Part shown: piece after piece, positions 10,651-22,885 of the stretch | Layout: each line of letters starts with the position of its first letter | How positions within the stretch are numbered: the stretch's first letter is position 1 | From: Phlegmacium glaucopus | Taxonomy: Eukaryota > Basidiomycota > Agaricomycetes > Agaricales > Cortinariaceae | Assembly: GCA_015039465.1 (NCBI GenBank) | Contig: MU130237.1 | Location: forward strand, 372,001 to 436,000 | Direction of reading: 5' to 3' | Length of the DNA: 64,000 nt | Position numbers and translations under genes: made by a program | Notes under the pieces: model-generated | The model's input: only the letters and a program-made list of their open reading frames with translations | What the model was told of the DNA's origin: nothing | Databases searched by the model: none

Positions 10651-10848
10651 ATAGCTGAAATGATTGTCTAGGTTGTACGTACGGGAGTGTCCACACATTT
10701 TTTTCTCTTTCTTCTATTTGACACAGACCAACCCCTTCCTTCGTTTTCCCTATTTTTATCAAGTCGTCCCCGTAGTGGTCTGTTATTTATTTTATCACCC
10801 CCAACCTCTTCTTATCGTCCCCCAGGTCGATTCTGGAAGCACATAGTT

Positions 10849-12178
10849 ATGCTGTCATCTTACATCGCACCATTTTTGGCTTTGCAATACCCAACGGCAA
10901 CGCCTGTGCATCCAGACTCTTTCCCTCACTCGGCTTACTACAATGCTGGCAAACTCGATATATGTATTCTTATATCTTGCATTGCTGTTATGGCCCTTCT
11001 CCGCGACGCATTTCGATTAGGAATATTCGAACCCCTGGCTCGATGGAAACTCCTAAGAGATCTTAAGTTAAAACAAAAACGCGCTTCGAGCATGTCCAAT
11101 GGCAGTGTCAACGGGGACGCCAACCACTATCACATTGCAAACGGCAACGGCAACGGGAACGGAAATAAAGCCGACGGTAATAGCACTACCGTGTCAGCTA
11201 GTCGGAAGGAGTTGCGGCAACTGAATCGCAGCGTGCTAAGGTTTGCCGAACAAGGCTGGTCGGTGGTATATTATAGCCTTCAATGGTCATTCGGCCTTGT
11301 ACGTACTCCTTTTTTTTCAAAAGAAACTCTTCATAGGGATGCTTATGTTTAAATCAATTTTAATAGTATGTCCATCTCAATCTCCCTACTCGTATACGTG
11401 ACCCGAGTGATCTTTGGCTCAATTATCCCCACATCCCGCTTGCTGCTCCCGTTAAATTATATTACCTCACTCAAACTGCTTTCTACATGCACCAAATCCT
11501 GATTCTCAATGCCGAGGCTCGACGGAAGGACCATGTGCAGATGATGACCCACCATATAATTACTGTTATCTTGATGGTCACCAGTTATTTCACCAACTTC
11601 ACTCGAGTGGGCTGTGTTATCATGGTATTGATGGATTGGTGCGACGTTCTCCTGGCAGTAAGTTTTTCCTATCTTCCTATATATGTATTATGTCAATGAA
11701 GCCCCTGCCCTGCAGCTGGCAAAGATGATTCGCTACATCAACATCAGCCAATTCGCCTGTGATTTGACGTTTGGGTTTTTCATGCTGTCCTGGGTTGTTA
11801 CACGACACGTTCTTTTCCTCTCTGTCATTCATTCAACGGTATTTACTTCTCCACGACTTATCGATATGCACTGGGCCCCAGAGAAAGGTTATTATATTAG
11901 CAAAAAGGCCTACTTGATGTTTTCAGGACTTCTTTTGTCACTCCAAGTTTGTCTTCGCTAATTATTTTAAATTTTTGATTCAAGCTGATGGAAGCGACAG
12001 TTACTACAATGCATCTGGTTCTGGATGATCTGTAGGGTGGCTTGGCGTGTGCTGACAACCGAAAATGGCGCCTCCGACGATCGTAGTGACGAAGAGGATG
12101 AGTAAGTTGTCTTGTCCAATTATTCTATGATTGCTGATTAGCCTGTGTTGCAGTGATATTGATAAAAAGAGTGATTAG
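10849..12178 (+). CDS. LAG1: Ceramide synthase catalytic subunit (TLC domain)
   Basis: Exons are 10849-11298, 11367-11657, 11716-11946, 12001-12101 and 12154-12178, giving 365 aa. The TLC/Lag1 domain is complete: WSVVYYSLQWSFGL, YPHIPLAAPVKLYYLTQTAF, then the catalytic segment MMTHHIITVILMVTSY with two adjacent histidines, LMDWCDVLLALAKM and a C-terminal hydrophobic run ending LLSLQ, then QCIWFWMI. Several membrane helices are visible. The enzyme acylates sphingoid bases with long-chain acyl-CoA in the ER. A low-complexity NGNGNGNGN stretch (about 11143-11165) lies in the N-terminal cytosolic part. The acidic tail ends KKSD, a KKXX-like variant shifted by one residue. LAC1 would be an equal name. 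Confidence 0.93.
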
Positions 12179-12477
12179 AAGGCCTTTCCGTTTAAGTATT
12201 CTACATTAAGTGTGCCACATTGGCAGATATTGTTGATGCCTTTGGACTTAGACATATCTTATGGACGAGGTGATCTAGCAGCAGTAATAATAGGAATAGA
12301 TCTTGACTTGTAGTAATGCGTCACACTAGTTGCCTTATCGGGGCGATCATCACTGCATCACTCTTTTACTTGACTCCGACCTTGAAGCTCGTCCTTACTG
12401 CAGTCGTTTCAGTCCCTTACTATCTCTTCCAAATACACAATCTAACAACTCTACCAATATAATAGCCTTACTAGGAG

Positions 12478-13412
12478 ATGATGGCCAGCTTTATGAGCTA
12501 CTTTGGTGCTCGGAGAGATCCCAGACAGGCAGCTCGAGACGCCATTGTTAACCTGCGTCAGCAACTACAGATGATTGATAAGAAGGAAGAACATCTACAG
12601 AAGAAGATTGAGGAGGAGACTAAGAAGGCGAGAGCGAATGCAGTGTCAAATAAGACAGGTTCGCTCTCATTGCTTACCTTCGGCCTTAATACTAGAACAC
12701 TAATCTTGCCCCTTATCTTAACCGGGCTGTTCTTGATATACAGTGGCTACCGCTGCGCTGAAACGGAAGAAGATGAACGAAGTGGAGCTTAACCGGTTAG
12801 GAGAAAGTCGATTACACCTGGAAATGCAGGTGAATACATTGGAAGCGGCGAACATGAATGCGGAGACAATGGCTGCAATGAAGAAGGCTGCAGATGCATT
12901 GAAAATCATACATGGCAATCTGTGAGCTTTTCTCCTGAATCTAACGTTTCTCAATATTTATTGCATGTTCTACAAAAGAACGATGGATAAAGTGGACGCA
13001 ACGATGGCTGCTGTCAACGAACAGCGGGAACTAGCAAACGAGATTGCAGAGACGATCGCGACCCCTTTGTATACAGACGCAATAGATGACGTTTGTTATC
13101 CTCAAGTATACTTCTCGTCAATCATAGCTGATTTTTCTGTCAGGATGAACTGAAACGGGAACTGGAGGAGCTAGAACAAGACGAGTTGAATGAACGGCTC
13201 AACCAGGCGGATCATGTACCTGTACATCAACCACCAAGTGCGAAGAGGGTCGAAGAGAGTAAGTCACCTACTTGATTGACCTGCTCATACCATGTGTGTT
13301 ATCTGGTCTGACATTTAAATGACCCCCTCTAGCCTCGCGGGCGACAAAGACATCGGTCGAAGACGACGAAGAAGCCCAGCTCAGGGCTTTGCAAGCTGAG
13401 CTAGCGATGTAG
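12478..13412 (+). CDS. SNF7: ESCRT-III subunit Snf7/VPS32 (CHMP4)
   Basis: Exons are 12478-12658, 12744-12921, 12979-13090, 13144-13258 and 13333-13412, giving 221 aa (220 aa from the second ATG, 12481), the normal CHMP4 length. The N-terminus MASFMSYFGARRDPRQAARD matches Snf7, followed by the basic first helix (LRQQLQMIDKKEEHLQKKI), ATAALKRKKMNEVEL, LEAANMNAETMAAMK, DKVDATMAAVNEQ and an acidic C-terminal half (LKRELEELEQDELNE) ending LRALQAELAM, the C-terminal MIM1/Bro1-binding region. It polymerises on endosomes to bud vesicles into multivesicular bodies and on nuclear and plasma membranes for repair. Confidence 0.96.
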
Positions 13413-13872
13413 CTTTATCTCCTTCTCTCGACGACCTTCTCTTTCTATTGCTCTCCGGGGCCATGGTGTTCTTCGCCTACTGTCTAGCTTCCAGCATTAA
13501 TACTACCCATCCGCCAATGAGAGATCATGTACATTCCCGACGGAAATCTGATTTTCAATAACAAGTCTCTTTGTAACTCATAATAACATGGAAAGGGGAT
13601 GTTTTTGATTCTGGATCTGCGAATATGTTAGAAGACTGCAAAAATAAGACGATAAAGGAATCGAGAATAGAGCCGTGAAGAAATACATCTGAGGTTAAAT
13701 TACGGGTTGTGCTAATTGGGCAGGTTGATGGGAAGGTAGGTGACTTTGTATGGTATCGATGGTCGATGCTGTGTATGTTGTATGAGAGGAATGGGAATAT
13801 TGTCAAACAAAATGCGAGTGGAGGAGGGAGGTAAGGTTCTAAGTAGGTTAACGAAAGAACACAATTAAAACA
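13413..13872. other. Convergent 3' region between SNF7 and NEM1
   Basis: The 460 bp lie between convergent stops. The minus frame over 13555-13806 has no family features and no start context worth trusting. Nothing else is seen. Confidence 0.5.
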
Positions 13873-15249
13873 TTATGTGTGGGATACGCCAGCTGATCTG
13901 AGTCCCAGCACGCGGCGAACATCGGAGGTAAATCGAAGGGAATCAAGCACGGGCAACAGGTCCAGTAAAGCTTCATCTGAGGGATCATGAGTCCAACCTT
14001 CAATGGGAATTCCATTCGCTATTCAGACGACATGCATGAGAATAGCGAAGTAACAGAAAGAAATTAATCATCACGCGAACCTTCATTCACGGTATAGCTA
14101 ATTGGCGAATTGTCGACTAAGCATACACGGGAAAGATCCGCTTCAACTACAGACAGGTCTTTGGTGTACGAGCCGTTTGGTAGTTGGGTACATGACTGTA
14201 AACGAAAAGTGAATACCCGCAACTTGAATCCAACAGGGAGAATGACGTACGTCACGGAAAAAGCGATGCGGTAGGATGCCACGACCAGCATCCAACCAGT
14301 CAATGACTGGATCCGCGTATTCCTGCATTGACGCAGTAAAAATAACGAGAGTATACCATCCCGAAACCTGATATCAAATTCAACTGGTAGGTGAATCGCA
14401 CCATTTTAGAGAGAGATATAAACATACTGTACGGAGGAAAAAATCAACGAAGGGACGTTTATACACATGGTAGAGAGTGCTGCGACCGCCCAATACGACT
14501 TCGACCATGTGTCCTGCGCCTTTGTTCCGCTGACCGAAAGCACCAAGACTAAGTAACCCAGAACCACTGGAACCTTGCCATGGTATCGGACGTGATGTGG
14601 AGTGTATAAGGGTTTCATCCAAGTCGAGAACAAGAGTTTTAGGTACTAGATGGAACGGAGCCTTCTTGGTATTGAGTACGGGTGTTGCTGACCGCGATGT
14701 GCTGGCTGGACTATTGTTTTGGGTTTGAGATAATGGGGAAGAGTCTCTTTGAGCAACGAGTGGTATGGAATCTGAATTTGAGGTTGAACGAATAATATCG
14801 AGATTGAGAGCGGAATGGATGAGATCCGGTTCTATTTCCTTGGACTTTCCTTTATCTCTAGCCGAGGACAACTTGTCTATTGCTATGGCATTACGCCAAG
14901 TGAGGAGACTGACGTGGTCTATGATGGAGGACCATGCTGATTTGAGGTGGTCCCAGACCATGATAAATACACGAATGAAGAAGATCTGGTCGATGACAGA
15001 TTCGAGGTGGTGTTTGTACCGAGGCAACGTGGGTGTACCTGTCGCTGCATCTAGCTGCTGTATGGAAGGAGATGAGGATGATTGTTGTAGAGATGGGGAT
15101 GAATGGGAGCGTTTAGGAGATGAATGGGGGAAGAGAAATGACTTTGATGACCAGGTGTTGACCCTTGGAAGAGGTTTCTCTGAGGATGGAGGAGTTTTAG
15201 CAGCGGCGAGGACGTCGAACTGACGCGCAACATAACCCAGCGTGTTCAT
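13873..15249 (-). CDS. NEM1: NEM1-like FCP/SCP phosphatase of the nuclear envelope
   Basis: I start at the ATG at 15249 ([16 protein letters not shown]); the longer frame to 15276 needs a TTG. A serine-rich stretch is followed by a hydrophobic segment ([17 protein letters not shown]), the catalytic motif [14 protein letters not shown] (DxDxT), [14 protein letters not shown], then across introns [61 protein letters not shown] and GIPIEGW. This is the Nem1/Dullard arrangement. Nem1 with Spo7 dephosphorylates the lipin Pah1 and so controls triacylglycerol versus phospholipid synthesis at the ER/nuclear envelope. Stop TAA is at 13873-13875. Confidence 0.93.
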
Positions 15250-15315
15250 TGCGGCAGTCAAGTAGTTCGACGTCAAATTATATAATAAACACTTTAATGT
15301 TATTTGATTCTCCGA

Positions 15316-17334
15316 CTACAACATGTACCGAAATCCTGCGGTCTTGATTCCCTTTTCTTCCTCCTCCTGCGATATCTTCTTGTTCAACCTCTTAAGATGC
15401 ATTCGGAATACCCAACACATCGCAATCGCTACCCCACCCGTAGCTATACAGATCCCATATGAGTTTCTGTACGTCGGTCCCCATTGGCTCGGCCACACAT
15501 AACTGCGATAAACATCAACACACGTTCATTCATCAGGGATGGAATCCACTTACGATCCGGCTATATTTCCCAGCTGCGAAAATGCATTGATAAGTGCCAA
15601 AGCTACTGCTCGCTTAGATGGTGGCCGAGGGAATGAATTATTCATCCAGGCATAGAGTACTACAAATCCTGCATATGACTGCGCCATCAGAAATCTTGCA
15701 TTCGGCGACTCTGTGTTCAGCTCGTAGTTCGGACGATGTTGCAAATGACTCACAAGGAAATGTATCTGGCCGCGGTATTCATTGTTGCAATAGCAATGAC
15801 GAACCCCAGCATCCCAACTCCCAATGAACCTACGATGTGATAAAATCGCTCGCCTGTCTTGTCAGAATGCCTGTATTATCTTTAGGTTGGCTGATTCAAG
15901 CATGGCGAATGACTCACCGGGAGAGCACAAACGCGACTATCGCCGCAAATACAAACGGTGGCGCACATAATAATAACGACACTGTCGGATTGAATCCCAT
16001 CGTGGCACTCAATGTTGGGAAATATGCATTGAAAGAAAGTGCCACCACCTGGGATGTCAGTGCAAAAGCCAACCACCATACTTTCCAGTCACTAATGGCC
16101 AGCCAGAGTCCATTATTATGACCCTCTGTCTGCTCCTCATCTCCAACTCCGGCATCCTCTTCCATACGCCGAATGGCCAGAGCACGTTCTTGTGAACTGA
16201 GCCATTTTGTTGTTGTTGGAAAATCGGGAAGAATGAAGATTGCGATGACAGCAATGCCGATGGTTAATGCCCCCTCGATGAAGAAAAGCCACCTATTTAT
16301 CTATCTGACATTCATTCACTGAAAATTAAATTGATTCGCACCTCCATGCTGCATGTCCTAGCTTCCCTTGCATTTTTTGCAGTATCCCTGATGCCATGAG
16401 TGCCCCGAATGCATTGCTGATGATATTGCCACCATACAAGATAGCGGTTCGCAACCCTATCTCATTACGTTTGTACCATTTCGATAGGAGGAACTAATGA
16501 TGAACGTCTTAAGAGGACCAATCAATCAGCTATGAATATAGCCAAGTCTTACCAAAGCTCCGGGAAAGAACGCTGCTTCCATGAAGCCGAGGAAAAACCT
16601 AGTGAGCAGAGCCCCTACGAAACTACCGCTCTGGAATAAGACGGCGCTGACGAAAATCATGTCAAATATACAGACTTATGGGTGACTCCTGAATGGACAT
16701 GAGTTAAGCGTCGATTTGCGAGGTAGTGCGTTCCACTTACCTGTCAAGCACGATATAGCTCCCCAGATGATCATGCATGCTGGAAGGTATAATGACGGTT
16801 TCCCAATCCAATTCAAAAACATGTTTCTATATGTGATCATTACTGTGGGTGACGACTTTGTAATTATTGAAAGGACCTTACGAGGGTATTTGCATGATGA
16901 TGTAGCCGACGTAGAGTATAGAGAGGAGGGTTGCAAATTCGGTACCTGTGAGTAATTAAACTTGAGTGGTTTCGACTGCAGGTCTGCCATAAAGTGACAT
17001 ACCCTTCAGCTTGAGATCAGTTTGTAATCCACGTAGGCGTGCTGCTCTATGAAGAAGAAAAAAATTAGACGGCGTGTACCAGGAAGAATTTTATTTTTTA
17101 CCCAGCATTGTTTCTGTCAATCTTGGTAAAGTTCATTTGAGGAACATTGATGGAATAGGTTGTACGCACATAATTTAAAATGTAGATAAAGATTAATATA
17201 CTCATCCTAAGGTCAATCTTCAATAGAAGCTTCCTTTCGAGTGCCTTGCGAGCTTCTGTTCCTCCGAACTCTGCATCTGGATCTTCAGAGAGAGTTTCGA
17301 GATCCTTTTCCTGAACAGGATGTTTGACGATCAT
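15316..17334 (-). CDS. MFS transporter, anion:cation symporter family (Dal5/Tna1 type), copy 1
   Basis: The start is placed at ATG 17334 (MIVKHPVQEKDLETLSEDPD); the frame extends to an ATG at 17448, but that part runs into repeat DNA. Landmarks are LDLRMS-type KIDLRMSILIFIYILNY, the micro-exon 17102-17121 encoding IDRNNAG, LSILYVGYIIMQIPS, MFLNWIGKPSLYLP, SDWKVWWLAFALTSQV and NAYFPTLSATMGF, ending GFRYML at 15316. About 12 membrane segments are expected. ACS transporters move carboxylates, vitamins or allantoate with protons; the substrate here is not known. It is a paralogue of the gene at 20775-22834, sharing the micro-exon position and long stretches such as SDWKVWWLA. Confidence 0.88.
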
Positions 17335-17450
17335 TGCTAGTTCAGAAAGAAGGTAGTGGGCAAGTTTATGGGGAAAATTGGGCAATGGTATATGGTCTAA
17401 AAATAGATCTCTTAAATTATGACGGGCCGTGACAGGCCGTGACGGCATCG

Positions 17451-17520
17451 TTCGGTGTGGTGGCAGTCACGATCCTCGTGGCACGGGGTCTCCCATAATT
17501 GATGATTCATCCACGTGATG
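17451..17520. repeat. Direct repeat, copy A (pairs with 17652-17722)
   Basis: Starts TTCGGTGTGGTGGCAGTCAC and ends CCACGTGATG. Aligned by eye, about 59 of 71 positions match copy B. Just upstream are two GGCCGTGAC words. Confidence 0.75.
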
Positions 17521-17651
17521 TAAATAATTTATATTTATAACGGGCCGTAACCGTTGTTCAACGGCACTGTTCGGTACGATATTATAACGGGCAGTCGCGT
17601 TAGGGGTTCGCGTTAGTGGTTTTTGTTCAGGTTAGGGGTATAGAGTTACTG

Positions 17652-17722
17652 TTCGGTGTGATGGCAGTCACGATCAGTCATAGCACGGGTTCTCCCACGA
17701 TTGATGGCTTATGCACGTGATG
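17652..17722. repeat. Direct repeat, copy B
   Basis: Starts TTCGGTGTGATGGCAGTCAC and ends GCACGTGATG, in the same orientation as copy A and about 200 bp downstream. A partial third piece (CGGCACTGTTCGGTACGAT) lies at about 17561-17580, so the array looks like a decayed duplication. Confidence 0.75.
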
Positions 17723-17787
17723 TGAAATTATCAACGCGACGAGTTGTTGAAATTTGAAACTTGATTCCTTACTATTTGTACCAACAC

Positions 17788-18755
17788 ATGGAGCCCGCCG
17801 CTGTTAACGCCCTGCAGCCCGTTCAGGCAGCATCAATGTCGCCTCAGGATCGCATAGAAATGTTTCTTCAATCACTCCCAGTGTTGAACAAGGACTCTGA
17901 TGTGGCCCTCGAGGATTCATGTCCGATCTGTCTCATGCCTTTCACCTCTATTTTTGCGGAGGACTGCAGTGCAGAACCCGAAACGGCAGGCGTCACAAAG
18001 CTAATGGATTGTGGACATATGTTTTGTCGGAGAGAGTGAGTAGCCGCCTATTTCCTTTTCGCTGTTCTTTTTTCTTGCTCATGGGTTGCGCTTGCTGTAA
18101 AGCTTAACCAATTGGATACGCAGTCATGTAAGTTGATCAACGCTCCATACGCCATCGCTACGTGTATAGACTATTGATTTCAATAAGCATGGCAGCTGTC
18201 CCACATGTCGACACATCTTCCTCAACATACGCTCTCCGTCCGAATCAGATGATGAGTCTTCAGACGGCGGCGAATATCTTCCCAATGCAGATGATGATTT
18301 TGAAGATGAAGATGAAGATGCCTTAGACTTGGATGCTTTCAGTGATGCCGAAATGTCTGTAGAACATATGGATCTTGACTTTGAGGCTTGGGGCGACGAG
18401 GAGAATACTGTCCTTGACCTTGGTGATGAAGATCCTGGTGACCTGGGGGATGCTGAAATGGATGACATAGAGCAGGATGATTCGTCAGAGTGGGGCTTGA
18501 CGGACGGAGAATCGGAGACAATGTCCTCAGAAAGTGACCATGATGTGACTGGTGAAGACGAAGAGTCCGTTCGTGGTATGTGGCCTCGGCGCAGACCTGC
18601 GTTGCGGATGATAAAATTAATGGTTGTTGCTTCGTTACTCTTTAGCGCTGGTAACACTTAGCGTCTCCATTCATGAAGACGAAGACGCAAATGATGTAGA
18701 TGGCGAAAGCTTGAACCTCACCGACAACCGTCTGGCTTCAGAGGAGCCTAAGTAA
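17788..18755 (+). CDS. RING-type zinc finger protein with acidic tail, copy 1
   Basis: Exons are 17788-18035, 18103-18127 (25-nt micro-exon), 18188-18575 and 18646-18755, giving 256 aa. The RING reads DSCPICLMPF, a loop, KLMDCGHMFCRRD, LTNWIRSHHGSCPTCRHIF, about residues 46-115. The position two residues after CGHMFC where the sixth zinc ligand usually sits is Asp, and its codon is split by the first intron. The rest is strongly acidic (DDDFEDEDEDALDLDAFSD, EMDDIEQDDSSEWG). It is probably a ubiquitin ligase; substrates are unknown. Intron positions and the Asp match the second RING gene at 27381-28251. Confidence 0.88.
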
Positions 18756-18930
18756 CAGAAGTTTTATGACATTACAAAGACACATTTGCAATCGCGGATT
18801 AATGGCTGGTACATGTATTTATTCATTCGACCTTTTCTACTACATATTGTTTATTCATCATTCTGTAAAGCATCTGTATCCACTTAGCATTATCCTATCC
18901 TTTCTTTCTTTCTTTTGCCCTCTCCATTGA

Positions 18931-20633
18931 TTAAAGGCCATGAAGCACTTCCACTACTCCAGCATTCTCTCGGTTTTCCTTCCAAACGCCAACAAACTTG
19001 CCACTCCATCTAGGGCCTTTCCCTCCGCCTTTGACGCCTAGTTTGGCCTTCAAGCCCTCGCCAGCAACTTTTACCTTTGCATCGTCAGAACCCAGCAGTA
19101 GAACAGTGGAAACAGAGTTTGTTGTCTGAGTGGAAGGTGATGAGGACAAAATAATTTGATAAGGCTTCGAGCTCGATGCAGACGTTGTGGAAACCATATC
19201 AGTCACTGCGAAAGCAATGGAAGATAAGAACGCAAGTACGTTATTTGAGTCGTCTATCCGGTGTAGGTGGTACTTGAAAATAGCGCCGTCCTTATTTGTG
19301 AGCTTGGCGACCAAGTCCCGCGCAATCTGCTGTGCCAATTCTATTTCGATATCTACCACCCTCTTTTCCGCCCTTTTGCGTTCCTCGACTACTTGAGCAA
19401 CTCTTTCAGGTACCAGAGGAGCCCCACAACTGAGCACGGTCGACGTGCTTGTCAAAAGATTGTGGGTGGCCGTGATATAAGCGATAAGACGAGGACCAGC
19501 TAAGAAATAGAGTCGCGCAGAGGTGGCTGAAGATCGAGAGAGGGCCTCTGTATGAGGGAGTAGGAAAAGTTGGAGATTGTGGATACTCGGCAGATGGGTT
19601 CCACAACAACTACGGTCGTGTAAATGAGGTGTACTTCATCATAGAAAAATGAAAACTCACGGGTTACGGTCAACACCTTGTATAACTACGATACGTTTTA
19701 CTCCGCCCGTATAATCTTCGGGAAGACCTTTCCCAACGGAACGACCACTTTCCAGCTTGGGCGTGATCTTTGATTGTTCATCTGTAGGATCCAATTCCTC
19801 GACCTCCACATGCACTTTACGGCCTTGAAAAACGAGGTTGTTTGCTTCCGTCTGGATAGATAGGATTTCATCTTGCGTCATTCCTCGGGGAACCTCGACG
19901 TAGCAAGGGCTTGGATAGTTTGTCAGGGACCAGGAAAGTGTTGGTAAATTTAATCTAGTTTCCATTAATGCCGACAGTAGATGCTGTGAGGTATGCATTG
20001 TCATCTACATAAGGTACTGAAGTCAGAAAGATGTACATTTAAGCAATATAAGCCTCGCGCTTACATGGTCGTATCTTCTATCATACCCCTCTTGTCCAAG
20101 GGATACAGTCACTTTCGCACCAGGGTAAAATATAAGCAAGGCAGATTCCACATCGAGTCTATCATGAACTTTAACATAATGCACTGCATGGCCACCGTGT
20201 CGTTTCGCTTGAACTACCTCCCAGACAAGCGCATCCGAGGTGGTGATGAGACCTGTATCAGTGGGTTGTCCACCCCCCTCAGGGAAGACGATCGTATCAT
20301 GCAAAATTACTTGAAGGAGAGGCTCGCTTGGGATCTCTGGGGCCAAGACAGCTTTCTTGGATTTCTTTGCCGTGCCATTAGTCGTAGATGCGGGTACTTG
20401 GAATATGATGGCGCTGACGACAGTAGTTTCTAATGTTCTGAGCAGTGGATCGCCTTGTGTAAAACTAATCTGTGAGTGTCAAGCAAAAAGAGCGATAGCA
20501 CAGTACGTTGACAAGCCAAAAGTCCAACTGGGACGGAGATATGGGGGTCCGACGGGATAGATAAAGTAGGAGATAGAATTCTATGGTAGTCTGACGGTGT
20601 TGTAGGAGCGATGAGGAAAGCCGTTGCTGCCAT
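18931..20633 (-). CDS. Stand-alone alanyl-tRNA editing protein (AlaX-L / AARSD1 type)
   Basis: Exons are 20633-20507, 20453-20065, 20004-19661 and 19609-18931, giving 512 aa. The N-terminal AlaRS-like beta-barrel shows VILHDTIVFPEGGGQPTDTG; the editing core carries YDHMTMHTSQHLLSAL (HxxxH zinc/catalytic motif), and a distal CCGTHLPS supplies the Cys and His ligands. A coiled region (RVAQVVEERKRAEKRV) and a DHHA1-like C-terminal part (VLLLGSDDAKVKVAGEGLKAKLG) follow. AlaX proteins hydrolyse Ser-tRNA(Ala), backing up the proofreading of alanyl-tRNA synthetase. There is no synthetase catalytic domain upstream, so this is not a truncated AlaRS. Confidence 0.93.
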
Positions 20634-20774
20634 TTTAGCCTTATAGTCCTCCGGTAGCTGCGATGACCTTAGTTGGACCCTAGATATCATCCCACAGTTG
20701 TCCAACCAGAAACAATCTGAACGGTCCTCGCTCTTCCTCGCCACGACACTTCTTTACCTCAATATATTTAAGTA

Positions 20775-22834
20775 ATGACCAGGGTCGCATTGAAATCCCC
20801 TAGGAACGAACATCGACCTCTTCTTACATCCCTAAACTTAGAAGGTAATCTTAGCTTTCAAAGTATTACTTCATTTACTTAAGACCGACCTTACATATAG
20901 ACCGCCAGTCATTCGAGATACAGTTGAATGTTGTCGAACAGAGGAAAAGCTCAGAGAAATCATTGCTTAGAAAACTGGACCGTCGCATGTCCATCCTTAT
21001 CTTGATATATATATTGAATTGTAGGTGTCTTATCCCTTATGCATGGCTTTCACCCAATTTGACATAAATCAGATGTCGACAGGAACAATGTCTCGTGAGT
21101 GTATTCAATCAAAGCCAGTTATTTGGCATTTATATTTCCTCGTCTGCAGAGCTGCACGCCTACGAGGATTCGAAGAAGAACTGCATTTAGAAGGCTCTCA
21201 GTTCTACACGTTACTATCAATACTCTACGTTGGCTATATGTTGATGCAAATACCTTCGTAAGTCTGCCAACGAATGCATGTACTCAAGGATCTTGTTGAT
21301 GACGTCCATAGAAATATGTTTCTGAGTCGCATTGGAAAACCATCACAGTACCTACCGTGGTGTATGGTTATCTGGGGCATCCTTTCTGTTTGCACAGGTA
21401 CCGCTTCCTACAAATATTCTTGTCTTAAACCAAGACGTTTTCTCGTCAGGCTTTACAACCAAGTTGGTACCCACATCTCGCAATATACTATTCTCATGAT
21501 TTGACGCAAGCTATCTCGGTGCTTTATGTACGCGCTTCTTCCTTGGATTTGTGGAAGCAGCATTTTTCCCTGGAGCTTTGGTGATTTCTTGGCCTTTATC
21601 CCTTTATCCTCTATATTCAAATGTTCTCTCTCTAGTTCCTCATCTCGAAATGGTACAAACGGAATGAACTGTCTGAAAGGACAGCCCTTCTTTCTTGCGG
21701 CTTCCTCCTCAGCAACGCGTTCGGGTCTCTCATTGCTTCAGCAATTCTTAACTCCATGGAAGGGAAGCTTGGGTATTCAGCGTGGCGGTATGAATATCCT
21801 CTCCATATGCTTGACTAAAGGAACTGACAACCAATTGTGGTAAGATGGTTGTTCTTCATTGAAGGTACAATCACGGTGTTAGTTGCCATTTTGTCAATGT
21901 ATATTCTTCCGGATTTCCCAGAAAGCTCCAATACTTGGCTCACCCCAGCTGAAAAGCTAATAGCTGTACAACGCATGGTCGAAGACGTGGAGGCACATGC
22001 TGACTATCACACTGCCTCAGAAGGTCCATTTATAGGCTTCCACTTAGCAATATCTGACTGGAAAGTATGGTGGCTGGCACTTTCCCTTGCAACTATGGTT
22101 GTGTCACTTTCATTCAATTCTTACTTTCCGACCCTCGCTGCGACAATGGGCTATGGACCCACATTCACTTTGCTTTTGTGCGCCCCTCCTTGGCTACTTG
22201 CGACTGGGGTAGCACTCTTAGTATCAAGGTAGGATATCATTGACGAAATTCCATTAGTTGCTAATTATAGGATTACAGGCACTCGGACCGCGAGGGCGAA
22301 CGATGCAAACACATCACATTTTCCTTGCTCTTTGGGATTTTCGGTTTCATGCTTGCTATGTCCACCATGAACAAGATAATTCGTTATTGCTCTTTGTACG
22401 TCTTTTCACCTTTGCCAAAACTCTTGCCTGAAGGGTCATACCTCTAGTTTTTTTATGACCCAATCCTATGCTGGTTTTATCTGCTTTCTTGCCTGGGCAA
22501 GTAGCTCAGTAGCTTATCCGCCAGAAAAACGCGCTGTAGCACTTGCATTGATAAACTGTGTTTCCCAATCTGGCAACATCTTGGGGTCGTATGTCTTTAT
22601 CTGTACTTCAAAGTTTCAAGCAACCGTTTAACTATTCCTCCGATTTTCAGATTTATCTGGCCATTATCTTGGGGTCCTACATATAATATATCTTATTTTA
22701 TCTGCATAGTGATGAATATTGCGAGCATCGCAATGTGTTTCGCCTTCCGCCATCATCTTTCTCGGCTGAACCACAAGGCGGGCAAACTAGAAATAGAAAG
22801 GGGAGATACCGTAGGCTATAGATATATTTTGTGA
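20775..22834 (+). CDS. MFS transporter, anion:cation symporter family, copy 2
   Basis: Starts MTRVALKSPRNEHRPLL at 20775. After introns: RQSFEIQLNVVEQRK, KLDRRMSILILIYILN, the 22-nt micro-exon 21073-21094 (YVDRNNVS), AARLRGFEEELHLEGSQF, SILYVGYMLMQIPS, FLSRIGKPSQYLPWCM, FLGFVEAAFFPGALVISWPL, FLISKWYKRNELSERTALL, SDWKVWWLALSLATMVV and NSYFPTLAATMGYG, ending GYRYIL. The order is that of a full 12-helix ACS transporter and no disabling change was found. Substrate unknown. It diverges from the AlaX gene across 141 bp and is a paralogue of the gene at 15316-17334. Confidence 0.88.
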
Positions 22835-22885
22835 TCATAATGGGGAAAGCTCGGCGATATAACCATCTCTGACCGAGGTTACAAT

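Larger units (their letters stand above)
17335..17787. other. Divergent MFS/RING promoter made largely of degenerate repeats
   Basis: The 453 bp between divergent genes hold the direct repeats described separately (17451-17520 and 17652-17722), extra pieces of GGGCCGT and GTTCGGT type, and several GTTAGGGG-like strings. No coding exon is supported. Confidence 0.6.

Noticed and set aside
14765..15223. 152-codon plus-strand open frame
   Set aside because: It is antisense to the Ser-rich N-terminal exon of NEM1 and mirrors its codon bias; no protein features.
17580..17640. GTTAGGGG-like strings as an interstitial telomere
   Set aside because: Only three degenerate, irregularly spaced matches; no run of TTAGGG units.
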